Assembly: GCA_947476695.1 (NCBI GenBank)
Contig: CANJRD010000003.1
Span: 266,449-330,448, forward strand
Direction: 5' to 3'
Source of the DNA: Rhodospirillaceae bacterium
Lineage (GTDB): Bacteria > Pseudomonadota > Alphaproteobacteria > Rhodospirillales > Rhodospirillaceae
Length of the DNA: 64,000 nucleotides
The position numbers and the translations under genes were made by a program. The notes below the pieces were generated by a model that worked only from the letters and a program-made list of their open reading frames with translations, ran no database searches and had not been told where the DNA came from. Positions 1 to 10,684 of this stretch are shown here, one piece after another (positions within the stretch are counted from its first letter, which is position 1; every line of letters begins with the position of its first letter).

Positions 1-114
1 CAATCCCCACGCCCTGTGGCGTTAAACGGCCGTGGCCGGAAATAGGCCTACAGACCGCTGTATATCGCAGCAGTCTCGGAGCCTTGGACGAAAGAACGGG
101 CCGCAGCGTTGGGA

Positions 115-366
115 CTAATACCCGACCGCGTCGAGGTAAACCTGGAGCAAGCTTTCCTGTTCCTGGCGGTCGCTGGCGTCCATTTTGCGCAGCTTCACCA
201 CCTGGCGCATGATCTTGGGATCATAACCGGTGGACTTGGCTTCGCTGTAAACCTCGCGAATATCCGCGCCGAGCGCCTTGCGCTCTTCTTCAAGGCGCTC
301 GATGCGCTCGATGAAGCTCTTCAGACGTTGGGCGGAAATGCCCTTGTCGCTCGCGCCGTCCGGCAT
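115..366 (-). CDS. gapR: GapR family nucleoid-associated protein (DUF2312)
   Basis: This 83-residue protein matches the GapR/DUF2312 family. Family members are dimeric or tetrameric coiled-coil proteins that bind overtwisted, AT-rich DNA ahead of replication forks and transcribing polymerase and help topoisomerases. The visible signature is the run SAQRLKSFIERIERLEEE near residue 10, followed by EVYSEAKSTGYDPKIMRQVV and an acidic C-terminus ending in YLDAVGY. The start at 366 (MPDGASD) is preferred to an in-frame start at 432, because family members are about 80-90 residues and the extra 22 residues look unrelated. A GGGGG stretch lies just upstream of this start. It follows DUF1244 on the same strand after about 140 bases. 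The family is almost confined to Alphaproteobacteria and their phages. Confidence 0.93.
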   Translation of the reverse strand: MPDGASDKGISAQRLKSFIERIERLEEERKALGADIREVYSEAKSTGYDPKIMRQVVKLRKMDASDRQEQESLLQVYLDAVGY

Positions 367-506
367 GAACGAACCCCCGCTCGTGGAAATGAAATTATGA
401 CCGGACCTTATCAGCGGCGCGCGCGCGCGCAACGCTCAACGGTCTGTGGATAAGGTGGATAACGGGGTTAAGCCCGCCAACGCGCCAACCCCAGCGCGCG
501 CTTTCG

Positions 507-824
507 CTACTCGACTACCGTAATCTTGGCGTGGAGCGGCTTGCTCGCCTCAAACATCTGTTCCTGCTCCGGCGAGGCGGGCTTCTGGTGCTTGGCTTTC
601 CAGTCACCGATCGGCATGCCGTAGACCTCTTCCTGCGCCTGCTCATAGGTCATGGCCACGCCGTAATGTTCGGCGGCGGCCCGGTACCACTTGGCCAGAC
701 AATTGCGGCAGAATCCCGCCGTGTTCATGATGTCGATGTTCTGCACGTCGGTGCGATTCTGCAGATGCGCGACCAGACCGCGGAATGCGGCGGCTTCGGC
801 CTTCAGGCGGGTCATCTCGTCCAT
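507..824 (-). CDS. DUF1244 domain protein
   Basis: The 105-residue protein belongs to the DUF1244 family, a small conserved proteobacterial domain of unknown function. The family core is visible as NTAGFCRNCLAKWYRAAAE (about residues 34-52), with two cysteines in a CRNC arrangement that could bind metal, then EEVYGMPIGDWKAKHQ. The start is supported by TGAGG eight bases upstream, which overlaps the stop of the amidohydrolase gene seven bases away. The two are therefore probably co-transcribed and translationally linked. The C-terminal 25 residues are rich in charged residues and show no motif. Confidence 0.85.
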   Translation of the reverse strand: MDEMTRLKAEAAAFRGLVAHLQNRTDVQNIDIMNTAGFCRNCLAKWYRAAAEHYGVAMTYEQAQEEVYGMPIGDWKAKHQKPASPEQEQMFEASKPLHAKITVVE

Positions 825-831
825 GGAAACC

Positions 832-1638
832 TCAATAGTGTTCGATGGCGTGCAGGCTGGCGTCGGCCACTATCGGCGCGAGCAACTGCGTAAGCAAGCC
901 GGCCCACCAGCTCTGACCCGCGGCGGTGCAGATCAGGTCCTGACGGATCTCCACCTGGGCATGCGGGATGCCTTGTGCAAGGCCATGCACCTTCAGGCAA
1001 TAGCCGTGAGTGATGCCTGAGTAGGGCTCGTTGAAGGTGACATTCATGCCCGGTCTCTGCTTGAGGCCGGCGATCAGTCGATCGGCCAGACGCATATCCC
1101 GGCTGGCCATGATGCCAACATGCATGGGGCGTTGCGATCCCGCCTTCATCAGCGCCGGCGTGAAGCTGTGCATGGAAAGCAGCAACGGCACCGGCCCTTT
1201 GCGCATCAGCCGCCCGAGCTGGCCGTCGATGGCGGTGTGATACGGCCAGTAGAACGCGTCGGCCCGCGCGCGCGACAGCGCATCGTCGACGTTCGCATTG
1301 GGGGCGATGGCGATGCCGTCGCTGGTTGCAGGGATGGAATCCGGATCACCGAGCGCGCGGTTGGGATCGATCAGCAGGCGCGTGTAGACCGCCAGCACCG
1401 CGGTCGCCGAAAGCCGCTGCGCCAGCTGACGCGCGACCGAGGCCGCCCCGATGTCCCAGCCGATGTGGCGTTGCAAGTCGGCAGCCGGCAGACCAAGCGG
1501 CCCGCGCGCATCGACCAGATCGCGCGGCACCGCGCAGCCGGCATGATCGCCGATGATCAACAACGGCGCGGACGCGTCCGGATTGATGATTTCGACCGGA
1601 GCCGGATCGGAGGTCAGCGTTATGGCGCGGCCGTGCAT
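832..1638 (-). CDS. N-formylglutamate amidohydrolase family protein
   Basis: The 268-residue protein resembles N-formylglutamate amidohydrolases (HutG type), zinc-dependent enzymes that release formate from N-formyl-L-glutamate at the end of one histidine-degradation route. Supporting features are GDHAGCAVPRDL near residue 30, HIGWDIGAA near residue 58, and LLLSMHSFTPAL near residue 152, where the histidines and acidic residues are plausible metal ligands. EIRQDL near the C-terminus is also typical. No other hut genes are nearby, so the substrate is uncertain and a related deformylation is possible. The start at 1638 has no clear ribosome binding site. It is the first gene of a probable operon with DUF1244 and is divergent from the EamA transporter. 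Confidence 0.85.
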   Translation of the reverse strand: MHGRAITLTSDPAPVEIINPDASAPLLIIGDHAGCAVPRDLVDARGPLGLPAADLQRHIGWDIGAASVARQLAQRLSATAVLAVYTRLLIDPNRALGDPDSIPATSDGIAIAPNANVDDALSRARADAFYWPYHTAIDGQLGRLMRKGPVPLLLSMHSFTPALMKAGSQRPMHVGIMASRDMRLADRLIAGLKQRPGMNVTFNEPYSGITHGYCLKVHGLAQGIPHAQVEIRQDLICTAAGQSWWAGLLTQLLAPIVADASLHAIEHY

Positions 1639-1676
1639 TGTTGGTGTGGATCACTCGTGACATAAGCACGTCCAAC

Positions 1677-2597
1677 ATGACCGCTTCACCGTCCAGTGCA
1701 AGTGTCGAATCGCCGCAGCAGAGTCGCGCGGCGCACTGGGCGATCCCTGCCCTCATCATCGGTATAGTCGCTATCAGCTTCTCGCCGATCTTCGCACGGC
1801 TCAGCGAGATTGGCCCGGTCGCCACGGCGGTCGACCGCCTCGCCCTGCCGCTGCCCTTCTTCTGGGCCTACATGCTCGCCCGACCGGAGCGTGAGTGGAC
1901 GCAGAAGCGCTGCCTGCTGTTGATCTCTCTGGCTGGCGCTCTCTTCGCGGGCGATCTCGCGTTCTGGCATTGGGCCTTGAAGTTCACGCCGGTGGCGGAC
2001 GCAACGTTGCTGGCCAACATCTCGCCCGTTCTCGTGGTCGCACTGGCCTGGTTCCTGTTCGACGAGCGCGTCGGCCGCGTGTTCATGCTGGGCGGCGGGG
2101 TGGCCATCGTCGGGATGGTGGTGTTGGTGGCCCGCAACGTCGAACTGTCGTCGACCGCGATCCTGGGCGATGGGCTGGCGCTGGTCGCCTCACTGTTCTA
2201 TGCGGCCTATCTGCTGACCGTCGCGCGCATCCGCAAATATGTTTCGACCCTGGCGTTGATGACCATCGGCAGCACGGTCGGCGCGATTCTGCTCGTGCCC
2301 ATTTTGCTGGCTTCCGAACCGGCGCTTTGGCCGAGCACCTTGTACGGCTGGCTGGTCGTGGGCGGCTTGGCCCTGCTCGGTCAGTCGATCGGACAACTGC
2401 TTGTCATGTTCGCGTTTGCGCATGTCTCATCGGGCCTAGGAGCGCTTATGCTGCTGATGCAGCCGGTCGTCTCGGCCGCAGGGGCCTGGGTGATCCTGGA
2501 CGAACCGATCGCGCCCATCCAAGCGCTCGGGGGACTCATGATCCTGATCGGCCTTTCCATCGCGCGGCGTGACAGCCTCGCGACTCAAAAGGCCTAA
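1677..2597 (+). CDS. EamA/DMT family membrane transporter
   Basis: The 306-residue product is a drug/metabolite-type permease of the inner membrane. About ten hydrophobic segments are visible, in two repeats of the EamA domain (roughly residues 15-145 and 160-295). Typical features are PVATAVDRLALPLPFFWAYM in the first repeat, FWHWALKFTPVADATLLANI around segments 3-4, and the second-repeat motif LMQPVVSAAGAWVILDEPI. Substrates of this family vary (amino acids, metabolites, drugs) and cannot be told here. The start at 1677 (MTASPSS) is preferred to an upstream in-frame start at 1638, which would overlap the divergent amidohydrolase start. Neither has a strong ribosome binding site. Confidence 0.88.
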   Translation: MTASPSSASVESPQQSRAAHWAIPALIIGIVAISFSPIFARLSEIGPVATAVDRLALPLPFFWAYMLARPEREWTQKRCLLLISLAGALFAGDLAFWHWALKFTPVADATLLANISPVLVVALAWFLFDERVGRVFMLGGGVAIVGMVVLVARNVELSSTAILGDGLALVASLFYAAYLLTVARIRKYVSTLALMTIGSTVGAILLVPILLASEPALWPSTLYGWLVVGGLALLGQSIGQLLVMFAFAHVSSGLGALMLLMQPVVSAAGAWVILDEPIAPIQALGGLMILIGLSIARRDSLATQKA

Positions 2598-2611
2598 CCG
2601 ACCACCGGCGA

Positions 2612-2634
2612 CACCCTCGCCAGGGTTGAGGGTG
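2612..2634 (+). terminator. possible terminator hairpin after EamA gene
   Basis: A 7-bp inverted repeat (CACCCTC, nine-base loop, GAGGGTG) lies 15 bases after the stop codon. The T-tract after it is poor, so termination is only possible. Confidence 0.35.
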
Positions 2635-2651
2635 CCGTGTAATCTTATCTC

Positions 2652-4103
2652 ATGAATGATTCGCATCACAGCTACCGTGGCCGCAGCGCCAAAGTCCTCG
2701 CAACGCTCGGACCTTCGAGCCGCACGCCCGAACAGATCGCCGACTTGTACGAAGCCGGCGCCGATGTGTTCCGGCTGAACTTCAGCCACGGCTCGCACGA
2801 GGACCACGCCGCATCGATCGCCGCGATCCGCGCGCTGGAAAAAACCGAAGGCCGCCCGATCCCGATCCTGATGGACCTGCAGGGCCCGAAGCTGCGCGTC
2901 GGCAAGTTCAAGGACGGCAAAGTCCTACTGCGGCCTGGCCAGACTTTCCGGCTCGATCTCGATCCAACGCCCGGGGATGAGAACCGCGTCAGCTTGCTGC
3001 ATCCCGAAATCTTCGCCGCCTTGACGAACGGTGCTTCGCTGTTGGTGGACGACGGGCATTTGCGTTTGCGGGTGACGCGCTTCGGCAAGGACTTCGCCGA
3101 AACCGAAGTCGTCATCGCCGGCGTCATCTCCGACCGCAAGGGCGTGAATGTGCCCGACGTCACGCTGCCGATCCCGGCGATGACCGAAAAGGACAAGGAA
3201 GACCTCAAGTTCGGGCTCAGCCAGGGCGTCGACTGGGTCGCGCTGTCGTTCGTACAGCGTCCAGAAGACGTCGCTGCGGTGCGTGCCGCAGTGAACGGCC
3301 GAGCGGGTGTGGTCTCAAAGCTGGAAAAGCCGTCGGCCCTCGAGCAACTCGATGCAATTGTCGAACTGTCCGACGCCGTCATGGTCGCGCGCGGCGACCT
3401 GGGCGTTGAAATGCCGCTGGAGCAAGTTCCGGTCCTGCAGAAGCGCATCATCCGGTCTTGCCGCTCGCGCGGAAAGCCGGTCATCGTCGCGACCCAGATG
3501 CTCGACAGCATGATCAAGTCTCCGGTGCCGACTCGCGCCGAGGCATCCGACGTGGCGACCGCGGTTTACGACGGGGCCGATGCGGTGATGCTGTCCGCGG
3601 AAACGGCCTCCGGCCTCTTCCCGGTGCGTGCAGTGGCGACCATGCATCGCATCATCACGCAGGTTGAGAGCGACGATCACTATCGGACATATCTGCAAGC
3701 CAATCGCGGCGAGACCGAACATTCCTCGCCCGCCGCCATCACCGTGGCCGCCAAACAGATCGCCCACACGCTAGGGGCGGCAGCGATCGTCACTTTCACG
3801 TCTTCCGGGTCCACGACATTGCGCGCCGCGCAAGAACGCCCCGATGTCCCCATCCTTTGCATCACACCCAGTCTCCCGGCTGGACGTCGCTTGGGACTGG
3901 TGTGGGGGGTCCATTCGGTCGTCGGAGACTTCATCCATTCAGTCGACGATATCGGGGACGTGGCCGTGAAAACCGCGGTCGAGTGCGGACTCGGGAAAGA
4001 CGGCCAAGCCCTGGTTATCACCGCCGGCATGCCTTTCGGCAAAGTCGGCTCGACCAACATGGTCCGCGTTGTTTGGATTGGCAGCGAAACCGGCGCGGTC
4101 TAA
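2652..4103 (+). CDS. pyk: pyruvate kinase
   Basis: The 483-residue protein is pyruvate kinase, which transfers phosphate from phosphoenolpyruvate to ADP as the last step of glycolysis in the cytoplasm. All family landmarks are present: AKVLATLGPSS near the N-terminus, FRLNFSHGSHE around residue 38, MDLQGPKLRVG around residue 74, and VSKLEKPSALEQLDAI with the catalytic lysine region near residue 222. MVARGDLGVEMP near residue 243 and TRAEASDVATAVYDGADAVM near residue 295 complete the set. The C-terminal allosteric domain is complete, and the length is normal for the family (about 470-490). The start at 2652 lacks a clear ribosome binding site. It stands alone between the EamA gene and the DUF1800-DUF1501 pair. 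Confidence 0.97.
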   Translation: MNDSHHSYRGRSAKVLATLGPSSRTPEQIADLYEAGADVFRLNFSHGSHEDHAASIAAIRALEKTEGRPIPILMDLQGPKLRVGKFKDGKVLLRPGQTFRLDLDPTPGDENRVSLLHPEIFAALTNGASLLVDDGHLRLRVTRFGKDFAETEVVIAGVISDRKGVNVPDVTLPIPAMTEKDKEDLKFGLSQGVDWVALSFVQRPEDVAAVRAAVNGRAGVVSKLEKPSALEQLDAIVELSDAVMVARGDLGVEMPLEQVPVLQKRIIRSCRSRGKPVIVATQMLDSMIKSPVPTRAEASDVATAVYDGADAVMLSAETASGLFPVRAVATMHRIITQVESDDHYRTYLQANRGETEHSSPAAITVAAKQIAHTLGAAAIVTFTSSGSTTLRAAQERPDVPILCITPSLPAGRRLGLVWGVHSVVGDFIHSVDDIGDVAVKTAVECGLGKDGQALVITAGMPFGKVGSTNMVRVVWIGSETGAV

Positions 4104-4270
4104 GGGCCTACCCTATAGTTGAATCGTGCCGTGAGACGGCCATCCGTAGCAACCAGGATACCTTTCCACGCGTAAGGGTGGCATACTTAGTGGGTCGAGT
4201 GTTCGGGCGGGGGCCTTGTTTACATTCCGCCGCATCCTCTCCGACCAGAAAAGTCTGAGCAGAGGTTCAT

Positions 4271-5884
4271 ATGGCTTTAGCGTTAGATCCGGATCCGATA
4301 CGCCGGGCCCTTAATCGCATCACGTTCGGTGCGCGTCCGGAAGACGTGCAGCTTGTGAACAACATGGGCGGCCTGAGCGGCTGGTTGGACGATCAGTTCA
4401 ACGTGCCAGCCGGCGACGACGATGCTTTGTCGACGCATCTCGCGAACCAAACGATGCGCATCAACTACGCGGCCCCTGCGGTCAATTCGACCGGTATGTG
4501 GACCGCGCTCGATGAGATGCGGCCGCTGCTCTACCTCACCGCCGATACCTCCGTCCTGTGGGAAGTCGCGACCGAGGCTGGCATCACCTATGCCACGCAG
4601 GAACGCACGCGCATCCGGCAGGAACTGATCGGTGCAACCTGGCTCCGCAACGCGCACAGCCGGTATCAGCTGCGTGAATTCATGGCGGACTTCTGGAGTA
4701 ACCATTTCAACATTGGCAAAGCCGAGACCGAATACGCCACGGCGGTGCTGCCGATCTTCGACTCCCAGGCGATCCGTCCATACGTGTTCGGGAACTTCCG
4801 CCAGATGCTGGAAGCGACCGCGCAGTCGCCCGCCATGCTGATCTATCTCGACAATTGGTTGAGCACCGCCACCACGCCGAACGAGAACTACGCCCGCGAA
4901 ATCATGGAACTGCATACGTTGGGGCAGTCCTCTTATCTCGGCGTCGACTCATCGGTGAATGGTTACACCATCGGCCCCGACGGCGTGGCCAACGGATTCA
5001 CCGACGCCGACGTCGTGCAAAACTCGCGCGTCCTGTCGGGCTGGACGATCAAGAACGGTCAGCGCTCAGGGCGACAAATCGTGCCGTCGACCGGCGAGTT
5101 CTTCTATAATCCGATCCAGCACAACGCGACGGCCACCAAGCTGCTAAATGTTGATCTGACCTTGGACGTCGCGCCGATGGCGCAGGGCCTCAAGATGCTG
5201 GACATCCTCGCCTATCATCCCAACACCGCGACCTTCATCGTAACCAAGCTTTGCGTGCGTATCTTCGGCGATACGCCGCCCGCGACCGCGATCGCTCGCG
5301 GCGTTGCGGCCTGGAAAGCGTACGCCAAGGATCAATATCAGATCCGCCGCGTGCTGGAGGCCATCATCCTCGGCGGTAACGAAATCCAGACGATGAACGC
5401 GATCAAAATTCGCCGTCCGTATGAGCGGCTGATCGCCCTGGCGCGAACCACCGGCACCACAATGAACATCAGCGCCGATCTGACGACCGTGCTGGATGGT
5501 CTCAACGATGGACCTTATGCCTGGCAAGGCCCCAACGGCCGGCCCGACGTGAACCAGTATTGGCTCGCCTCGGGTACGGTCCTGAACGGTTGGAACCTGC
5601 TGATCGCGTTCCCCGGCTGGGCAGCGAACACCGTGAACCTCACGGCGCTGACGCCCGCCAGCATTATGGCGTCGGCCACGAACGTGGTCGAATTCTGGGT
5701 CGGCCTGATGATCGGTCATCAGCTCGACTCCACGCGCATGACAGCGCTAGTCAACGATCAGAACGGCGCAAGCGGCGTACCGGCGGCCTACAACGTGCGC
5801 AGCCCCGTCGCATCGCGTATCGAAACAGCCCTGCGGCGGTTGGTGAGCATGATCGCCACCACCTACGAATTCACTTACCGCTAG
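4271..5884 (+). CDS. DUF1800 domain protein (copy 1)
   Basis: The 537-residue protein belongs to the DUF1800 family, whose biochemical function is not known. Visible family features are ALNRITFGARPEDVQLV near the N-terminus, FWSNHFNIGKAE about residue 142, PNENYAREIMELHTLG about residue 200, and LSGWTI near residue 253. Unlike its partner it has no recognisable signal peptide at the chosen start. AGAGG precedes the ATG. It is 11 bases upstream of a DUF1501 gene, the usual arrangement for this pair, so the two are almost certainly an operon. A closely similar pair occurs at 31073-33876. Many DUF1800-DUF1501 partners elsewhere are exported; how this one would leave the cytoplasm is unclear. Confidence 0.9.
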   Translation: MALALDPDPIRRALNRITFGARPEDVQLVNNMGGLSGWLDDQFNVPAGDDDALSTHLANQTMRINYAAPAVNSTGMWTALDEMRPLLYLTADTSVLWEVATEAGITYATQERTRIRQELIGATWLRNAHSRYQLREFMADFWSNHFNIGKAETEYATAVLPIFDSQAIRPYVFGNFRQMLEATAQSPAMLIYLDNWLSTATTPNENYAREIMELHTLGQSSYLGVDSSVNGYTIGPDGVANGFTDADVVQNSRVLSGWTIKNGQRSGRQIVPSTGEFFYNPIQHNATATKLLNVDLTLDVAPMAQGLKMLDILAYHPNTATFIVTKLCVRIFGDTPPATAIARGVAAWKAYAKDQYQIRRVLEAIILGGNEIQTMNAIKIRRPYERLIALARTTGTTMNISADLTTVLDGLNDGPYAWQGPNGRPDVNQYWLASGTVLNGWNLLIAFPGWAANTVNLTALTPASIMASATNVVEFWVGLMIGHQLDSTRMTALVNDQNGASGVPAAYNVRSPVASRIETALRRLVSMIATTYEFTYR

Positions 5885-5894
5885 GAGCCCCGCC

Positions 5895-7127
5895 ATGCAT
5901 CTCACACGACGTGATCTGTTTGCCGGCGCTGCTGGCACCGCGGCCCTCAACATCGCTCTGGATGCGCGCCCGGCCCGGGCCGCCGACGCGCAGCGCGACG
6001 TTCTCGTGGTCATCTTCCAACGCGGCGCCGCCGACTGGCTGCAGATGTTGTCGCCGTCAGGCGATGCCGATTACCAGAAGGCGCGCCCGTCGATCAAAAC
6101 GACGGCGAACGGCAGCCTTGGCCTCGGCACCATGAACGGTACCGACCTGTACATCGCGCAGAACGCGCCGGAGCTGAAAGCGCTGTACGACGCCGGCAGC
6201 CTCGCTTTCGTCGCCGCCACCGGCATGTATACCAACGACCGCAGCCACTTCACGTGCCAAGACAAGATGGAGCGCGGCGCGGTCGACGGGGAGCCGAGCC
6301 AACTCACGGGCTGGCTGACGCGGCACATGAACTCCATTCGATCCACGCAGGCGCTCCCGATCCTGTCCACGCTTTCGTCGAGTTCGAGCGTCCCCGTCTC
6401 GCTATTAGGCAACACGCAAGCGCTTGCCGTCGGTAATTCCCAAGCCTTCAACGTCAGCGGCGGCACGGCCAACGCACAGCTGATCCGAAGCCTGTCGGCG
6501 GGCACCAGCAAATACGAAGCCAGCGCCCGCGAAACCCTGGATGCGGTGGCAAGTCTTCAGATCGGGCTTCAGACCATCAACACCGCGGCTTCGAACAGCG
6601 CGGGTTACACGGGCGGCGCCTTGTCGACGGCATTACGCTCGCTAGCCCAGATCATCCGCATGAAGGTCGGCCTTACCACGGCCACCGTCGATTTCGGCAG
6701 CTGGGACATGCACAACAATCTGGTCAACGAGTTCGCCACCCGCACGACCGAGTTCTCACGTGCGATCGCGGCGTTCTGGCGCGACATGGCGGACTATCAG
6801 GCGAACCTGACCATCGTCACGATGACCGAGTTCGGCCGCCGCTTCCAAGAGAACGCCAACCAGGGCACAGACCACGGCGCGGCCTCGGGCATGCTCGTCC
6901 TTGGCGGCGGTGTAAACGGCGGCAAGCTCTACGGGACGTGGCCGGGCCTTGGCGCCAAGCAACTCGTCAACGGCGGCGACCTCGCGGTAACGACTGATTA
7001 TCGTCAGGTGCTGGCCGAAATCATCACCACCCGCCATGGCGAGACCCAGCTCGGCACCGTCTTCCCGACGATCAAGTACAGCCCGCTCGGGCTGACGCGG
7101 CAGGCTCAGCCAGCTGCGAGCTTCTAA
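5895..7127 (+). CDS. DUF1501 domain protein, Tat-exported (copy 1)
   Basis: The 410-residue protein is of the DUF1501 family, distantly related to the alkaline phosphatase/sulfatase superfamily but of unknown activity. The N-terminus has a twin-arginine signal (LTRRDLFAGAAG, then a hydrophobic stretch ending ARPARAA), so it should be folded before export to the periplasm. Family features are FQRGAADWLQML about residue 38, NDRSHFTCQDKMERG about residue 115, FGSWDMHNN about residue 270, and VTMTEFGRRFQENANQGTDH about residue 310. AGGAG is well placed before the ATG. It is co-transcribed with the DUF1800 gene upstream and followed by a strong hairpin terminator at 7170. Confidence 0.9.
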   Translation: MHLTRRDLFAGAAGTAALNIALDARPARAADAQRDVLVVIFQRGAADWLQMLSPSGDADYQKARPSIKTTANGSLGLGTMNGTDLYIAQNAPELKALYDAGSLAFVAATGMYTNDRSHFTCQDKMERGAVDGEPSQLTGWLTRHMNSIRSTQALPILSTLSSSSSVPVSLLGNTQALAVGNSQAFNVSGGTANAQLIRSLSAGTSKYEASARETLDAVASLQIGLQTINTAASNSAGYTGGALSTALRSLAQIIRMKVGLTTATVDFGSWDMHNNLVNEFATRTTEFSRAIAAFWRDMADYQANLTIVTMTEFGRRFQENANQGTDHGAASGMLVLGGGVNGGKLYGTWPGLGAKQLVNGGDLAVTTDYRQVLAEIITTRHGETQLGTVFPTIKYSPLGLTRQAQPAASF

Positions 7128-7169
7128 GTTCGCCGCCTCGGCTACCCAGCCGAGACACAATCGGCCAAC

Positions 7170-7199
7170 AAAAAAGCCGCCCCAAGGGGCGGCTTTTTT
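7170..7199. terminator. bidirectional rho-independent terminator
   Basis: An A-tract, the stem GCCGCCCC with a two-base loop and GGGGCGGC, and a T-tract form a symmetric terminator between the convergent DUF1501 and rpmJ genes. It can serve both strands. Confidence 0.92.
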
Positions 7200-7243
7200 C
7201 ATATCGGCACCCGAAAGCGCCGATGGGACGTATCGCAGGACGA

Positions 7244-7369
7244 TTAGCCCTGGCGCGCCTTGAAGCGCGGGTTCTTCTTGTTGATGAGATAGACGCGCCC
7301 TCTGCGCTTCACGATCTGGCAGTTCTTGTCGCGCGTCTTGGCGCTGCGCAGCGAATTGCGGACTTTCAT
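7244..7369 (-). CDS. rpmJ: 50S ribosomal protein L36, zinc-independent (C-minus) form
   Basis: The 41-residue protein begins [17 protein letters not shown] and ends NPRFKARQG, the pattern of L36, a small protein of the large ribosomal subunit. The classic form carries a zinc knuckle of three cysteines and one histidine. Here only one cysteine remains (residue 17), so this is the longer C-minus form that does not need zinc and is usual in Alphaproteobacteria. A longer reading frame starting at 7591 is open upstream, but only this start gives a normal L36. Its transcription probably ends at the shared terminator at 7170-7199. Confidence 0.96.
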   Translation of the reverse strand: MKVRNSLRSAKTRDKNCQIVKRRGRVYLINKKNPRFKARQG

Positions 7370-7481
7370 GGCCGTACCCTCGAAAACTGACGGCCAGCGG
7401 CCGAAAGGAGGCGGGTGTATAGCTAATTGGCCGGGGTCGTGCAAGGGCCAGAACATGCCCGAAGTGCCTGAAAAATCGCCC

Positions 7482-8177
7482 TTAGCCCAGCCAATACCGG
7501 AACACCGCCGTGACCGCGTGCGGCTGCTCAAGCGGCGGTAGATGACCGGCGTCCTCAATGACGACCAGACGGCTTCCCAAGATATGCGCATGCATCTCCT
7601 GGTGAAGCTCCAGGGGTGTCAGCTTGTCCTGGCGGCCGCAAAGAACCAGCGTGGGCACGCGGATGGCTTCCAGGTCCTGGCGCCAGTCCTTACGGCCCAG
7701 GATCGCCTCCTGCTGCTGCTTGAACGCCCCCTGCCCGACCCGTTCGGCCATCTGGAGGATCGCGCCTGCGATGTTCTCGTCCTTCAGGTGATCGGGGTGG
7801 ATTAGGTTGGGCAGCAACCGGGGCGTGACGCCCTTAAAGCGGCCGATGTCCGCCAGGCGGATAAGCTCACGCCGGGTCTGGGTCTGGGCCTCGGTATCCG
7901 CCCGGGAATTGGTGTCGCAGAGCGCCAGCCGTTCAACCCGCTCAGGCGCCTGGCGCATGATTTCCTGGGCCACGTAGCCCCCCATGGAGAGCCCCGCCAG
8001 GCAGAAGGTGCGGGGGGCGCTCGCCAGCACCCGTTCCGCCATGGCCGTGATGGAATTGTCCTTGGTGAGGTCGCCGACGGTGATTTCAGCGATGTCGGCC
8101 AAGTGGTCGATCTGGTGCCGCCAGAGGGCGGCATCGTTCAGAAGTCCCGGCAACAGGACCAGGTGGCGTGTTGCCAT
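7482..8177 (-). CDS. alpha/beta hydrolase
   Basis: The 231-residue cytoplasmic protein has a complete alpha/beta-hydrolase catalytic set. The oxyanion region is [12 protein letters not shown] at residues 8-19, the nucleophile elbow is GLSMGG with Ser64, the acid lies in [10 protein letters not shown] near residue 180, and the base is in [12 protein letters not shown] near residue 210. The fold covers esterases, lactonases and C-C hydrolases, and no feature shows the substrate. It stands alone, on the same strand as rpmJ and divergent from the RNA helicase. No clear ribosome binding site is visible. Confidence 0.85.
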   Translation of the reverse strand: MATRHLVLLPGLLNDAALWRHQIDHLADIAEITVGDLTKDNSITAMAERVLASAPRTFCLAGLSMGGYVAQEIMRQAPERVERLALCDTNSRADTEAQTQTRRELIRLADIGRFKGVTPRLLPNLIHPDHLKDENIAGAILQMAERVGQGAFKQQQEAILGRKDWRQDLEAIRVPTLVLCGRQDKLTPLELHQEMHAHILGSRLVVIEDAGHLPPLEQPHAVTAVFRYWLG

Positions 8178-8413
8178 GCGACCACTATCCGTTGAAATAT
8201 CTATGGGAATAGCCCCAAAGTGCAGGTTTATCGCATTGACTTGCCGAAGCGAATACCTAATTATCCGGCCGTGAAAACCGGTCGTGTTGCGCTGCCCGTC
8301 ACCTGACGGAGCGTCGGAGTCCTTGAGGGGCTCGCCCGATGAAGATCACCCCCAGTGTGAACATCATCGCGTAAAGATCAGCGAGCGCCGCGACGGAGAT
8401 TATTTTCGAACAC

Positions 8414-10162
<1,749 letters not shown>

Positions 10163-10171
10163 ACGCGGCGT

Positions 10172-10594
10172 CTAATTCACGACCGGCTTTTCTTCGTCGC
10201 CCAGCGAGCGGACGTCGACATTGGCGACGCCTGCGTGATGATGGGCGATCTTCCAGACGCTTCCTTCTTTGACGAAGACGTTGGTCGCGCTCAAGACCTG
10301 CGGATGCGCGCCCTCACGCTCAGCGACGATCTCCAGGCACAACACGATCGTCGTGGCGCCCTCGTACAGCACGACCGCGTCGCGCGCGCTGACCTGCGGT
10401 GACGCCTCGTTGCCCAGGATGTTCTTCCAGCTGGCCAGGACCGCCTTGCGGCCCTTCAGCGGCGGCCAGCCCGGATGGACACAGCCGACATCGCCCTCGG
10501 ACGCCCAGAGCGTTTCCATCGCCGCGTAATCACGGCCGCTGAAGGCCGCGTAAAAGGCGGTGTTGGCAAATAAAATGGCTTCGCGGTCGGACAT
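10172..10594 (-). CDS. NTF2-like (SnoaL/DUF4440-type) protein
   Basis: The 140-residue protein has the NTF2-like cone fold pattern. An N-terminal helix (ANTAFYAAFSGRDYAAMETLW) is followed by WASEGDVGCVHPGWPPLKGR, then alternating strands ending VWKIAHHHAGV. Members act as small-molecule isomerases or lyases, or as ligand-binding accessory domains. The HPGWPPLKG motif is common in a conserved family sometimes annotated DUF4440 or SnoaL-like. No partner gene suggests a pathway: it converges on the helicase gene and diverges from a carboxylesterase. Confidence 0.82.
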   Translation of the reverse strand: MSDREAILFANTAFYAAFSGRDYAAMETLWASEGDVGCVHPGWPPLKGRKAVLASWKNILGNEASPQVSARDAVVLYEGATTIVLCLEIVAEREGAHPQVLSATNVFVKEGSVWKIAHHHAGVANVDVRSLGDEEKPVVN

Positions 10595-10684
10595 TGCGCC
10601 TCTGCGATTGAAGGGTGGTCAGACGCTTGGTTTCCGAGTATCCAGCCTACTTCTTCGGCGCGGACTGTCCCAGGGAAACCGGAA

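Noticed and set aside
832..1825. Opposite-strand long frames near the amidohydrolase (for example 1120-1665 and 1346-1825)
   Set aside because: High-GC shadow frames of the real genes on the other strand; composition and motifs support only the annotated genes.
7370..7591. Upstream extension of the rpmJ frame
   Set aside because: The 74 extra codons are not like any L36; only the frame from 7369 gives a proper L36 start.
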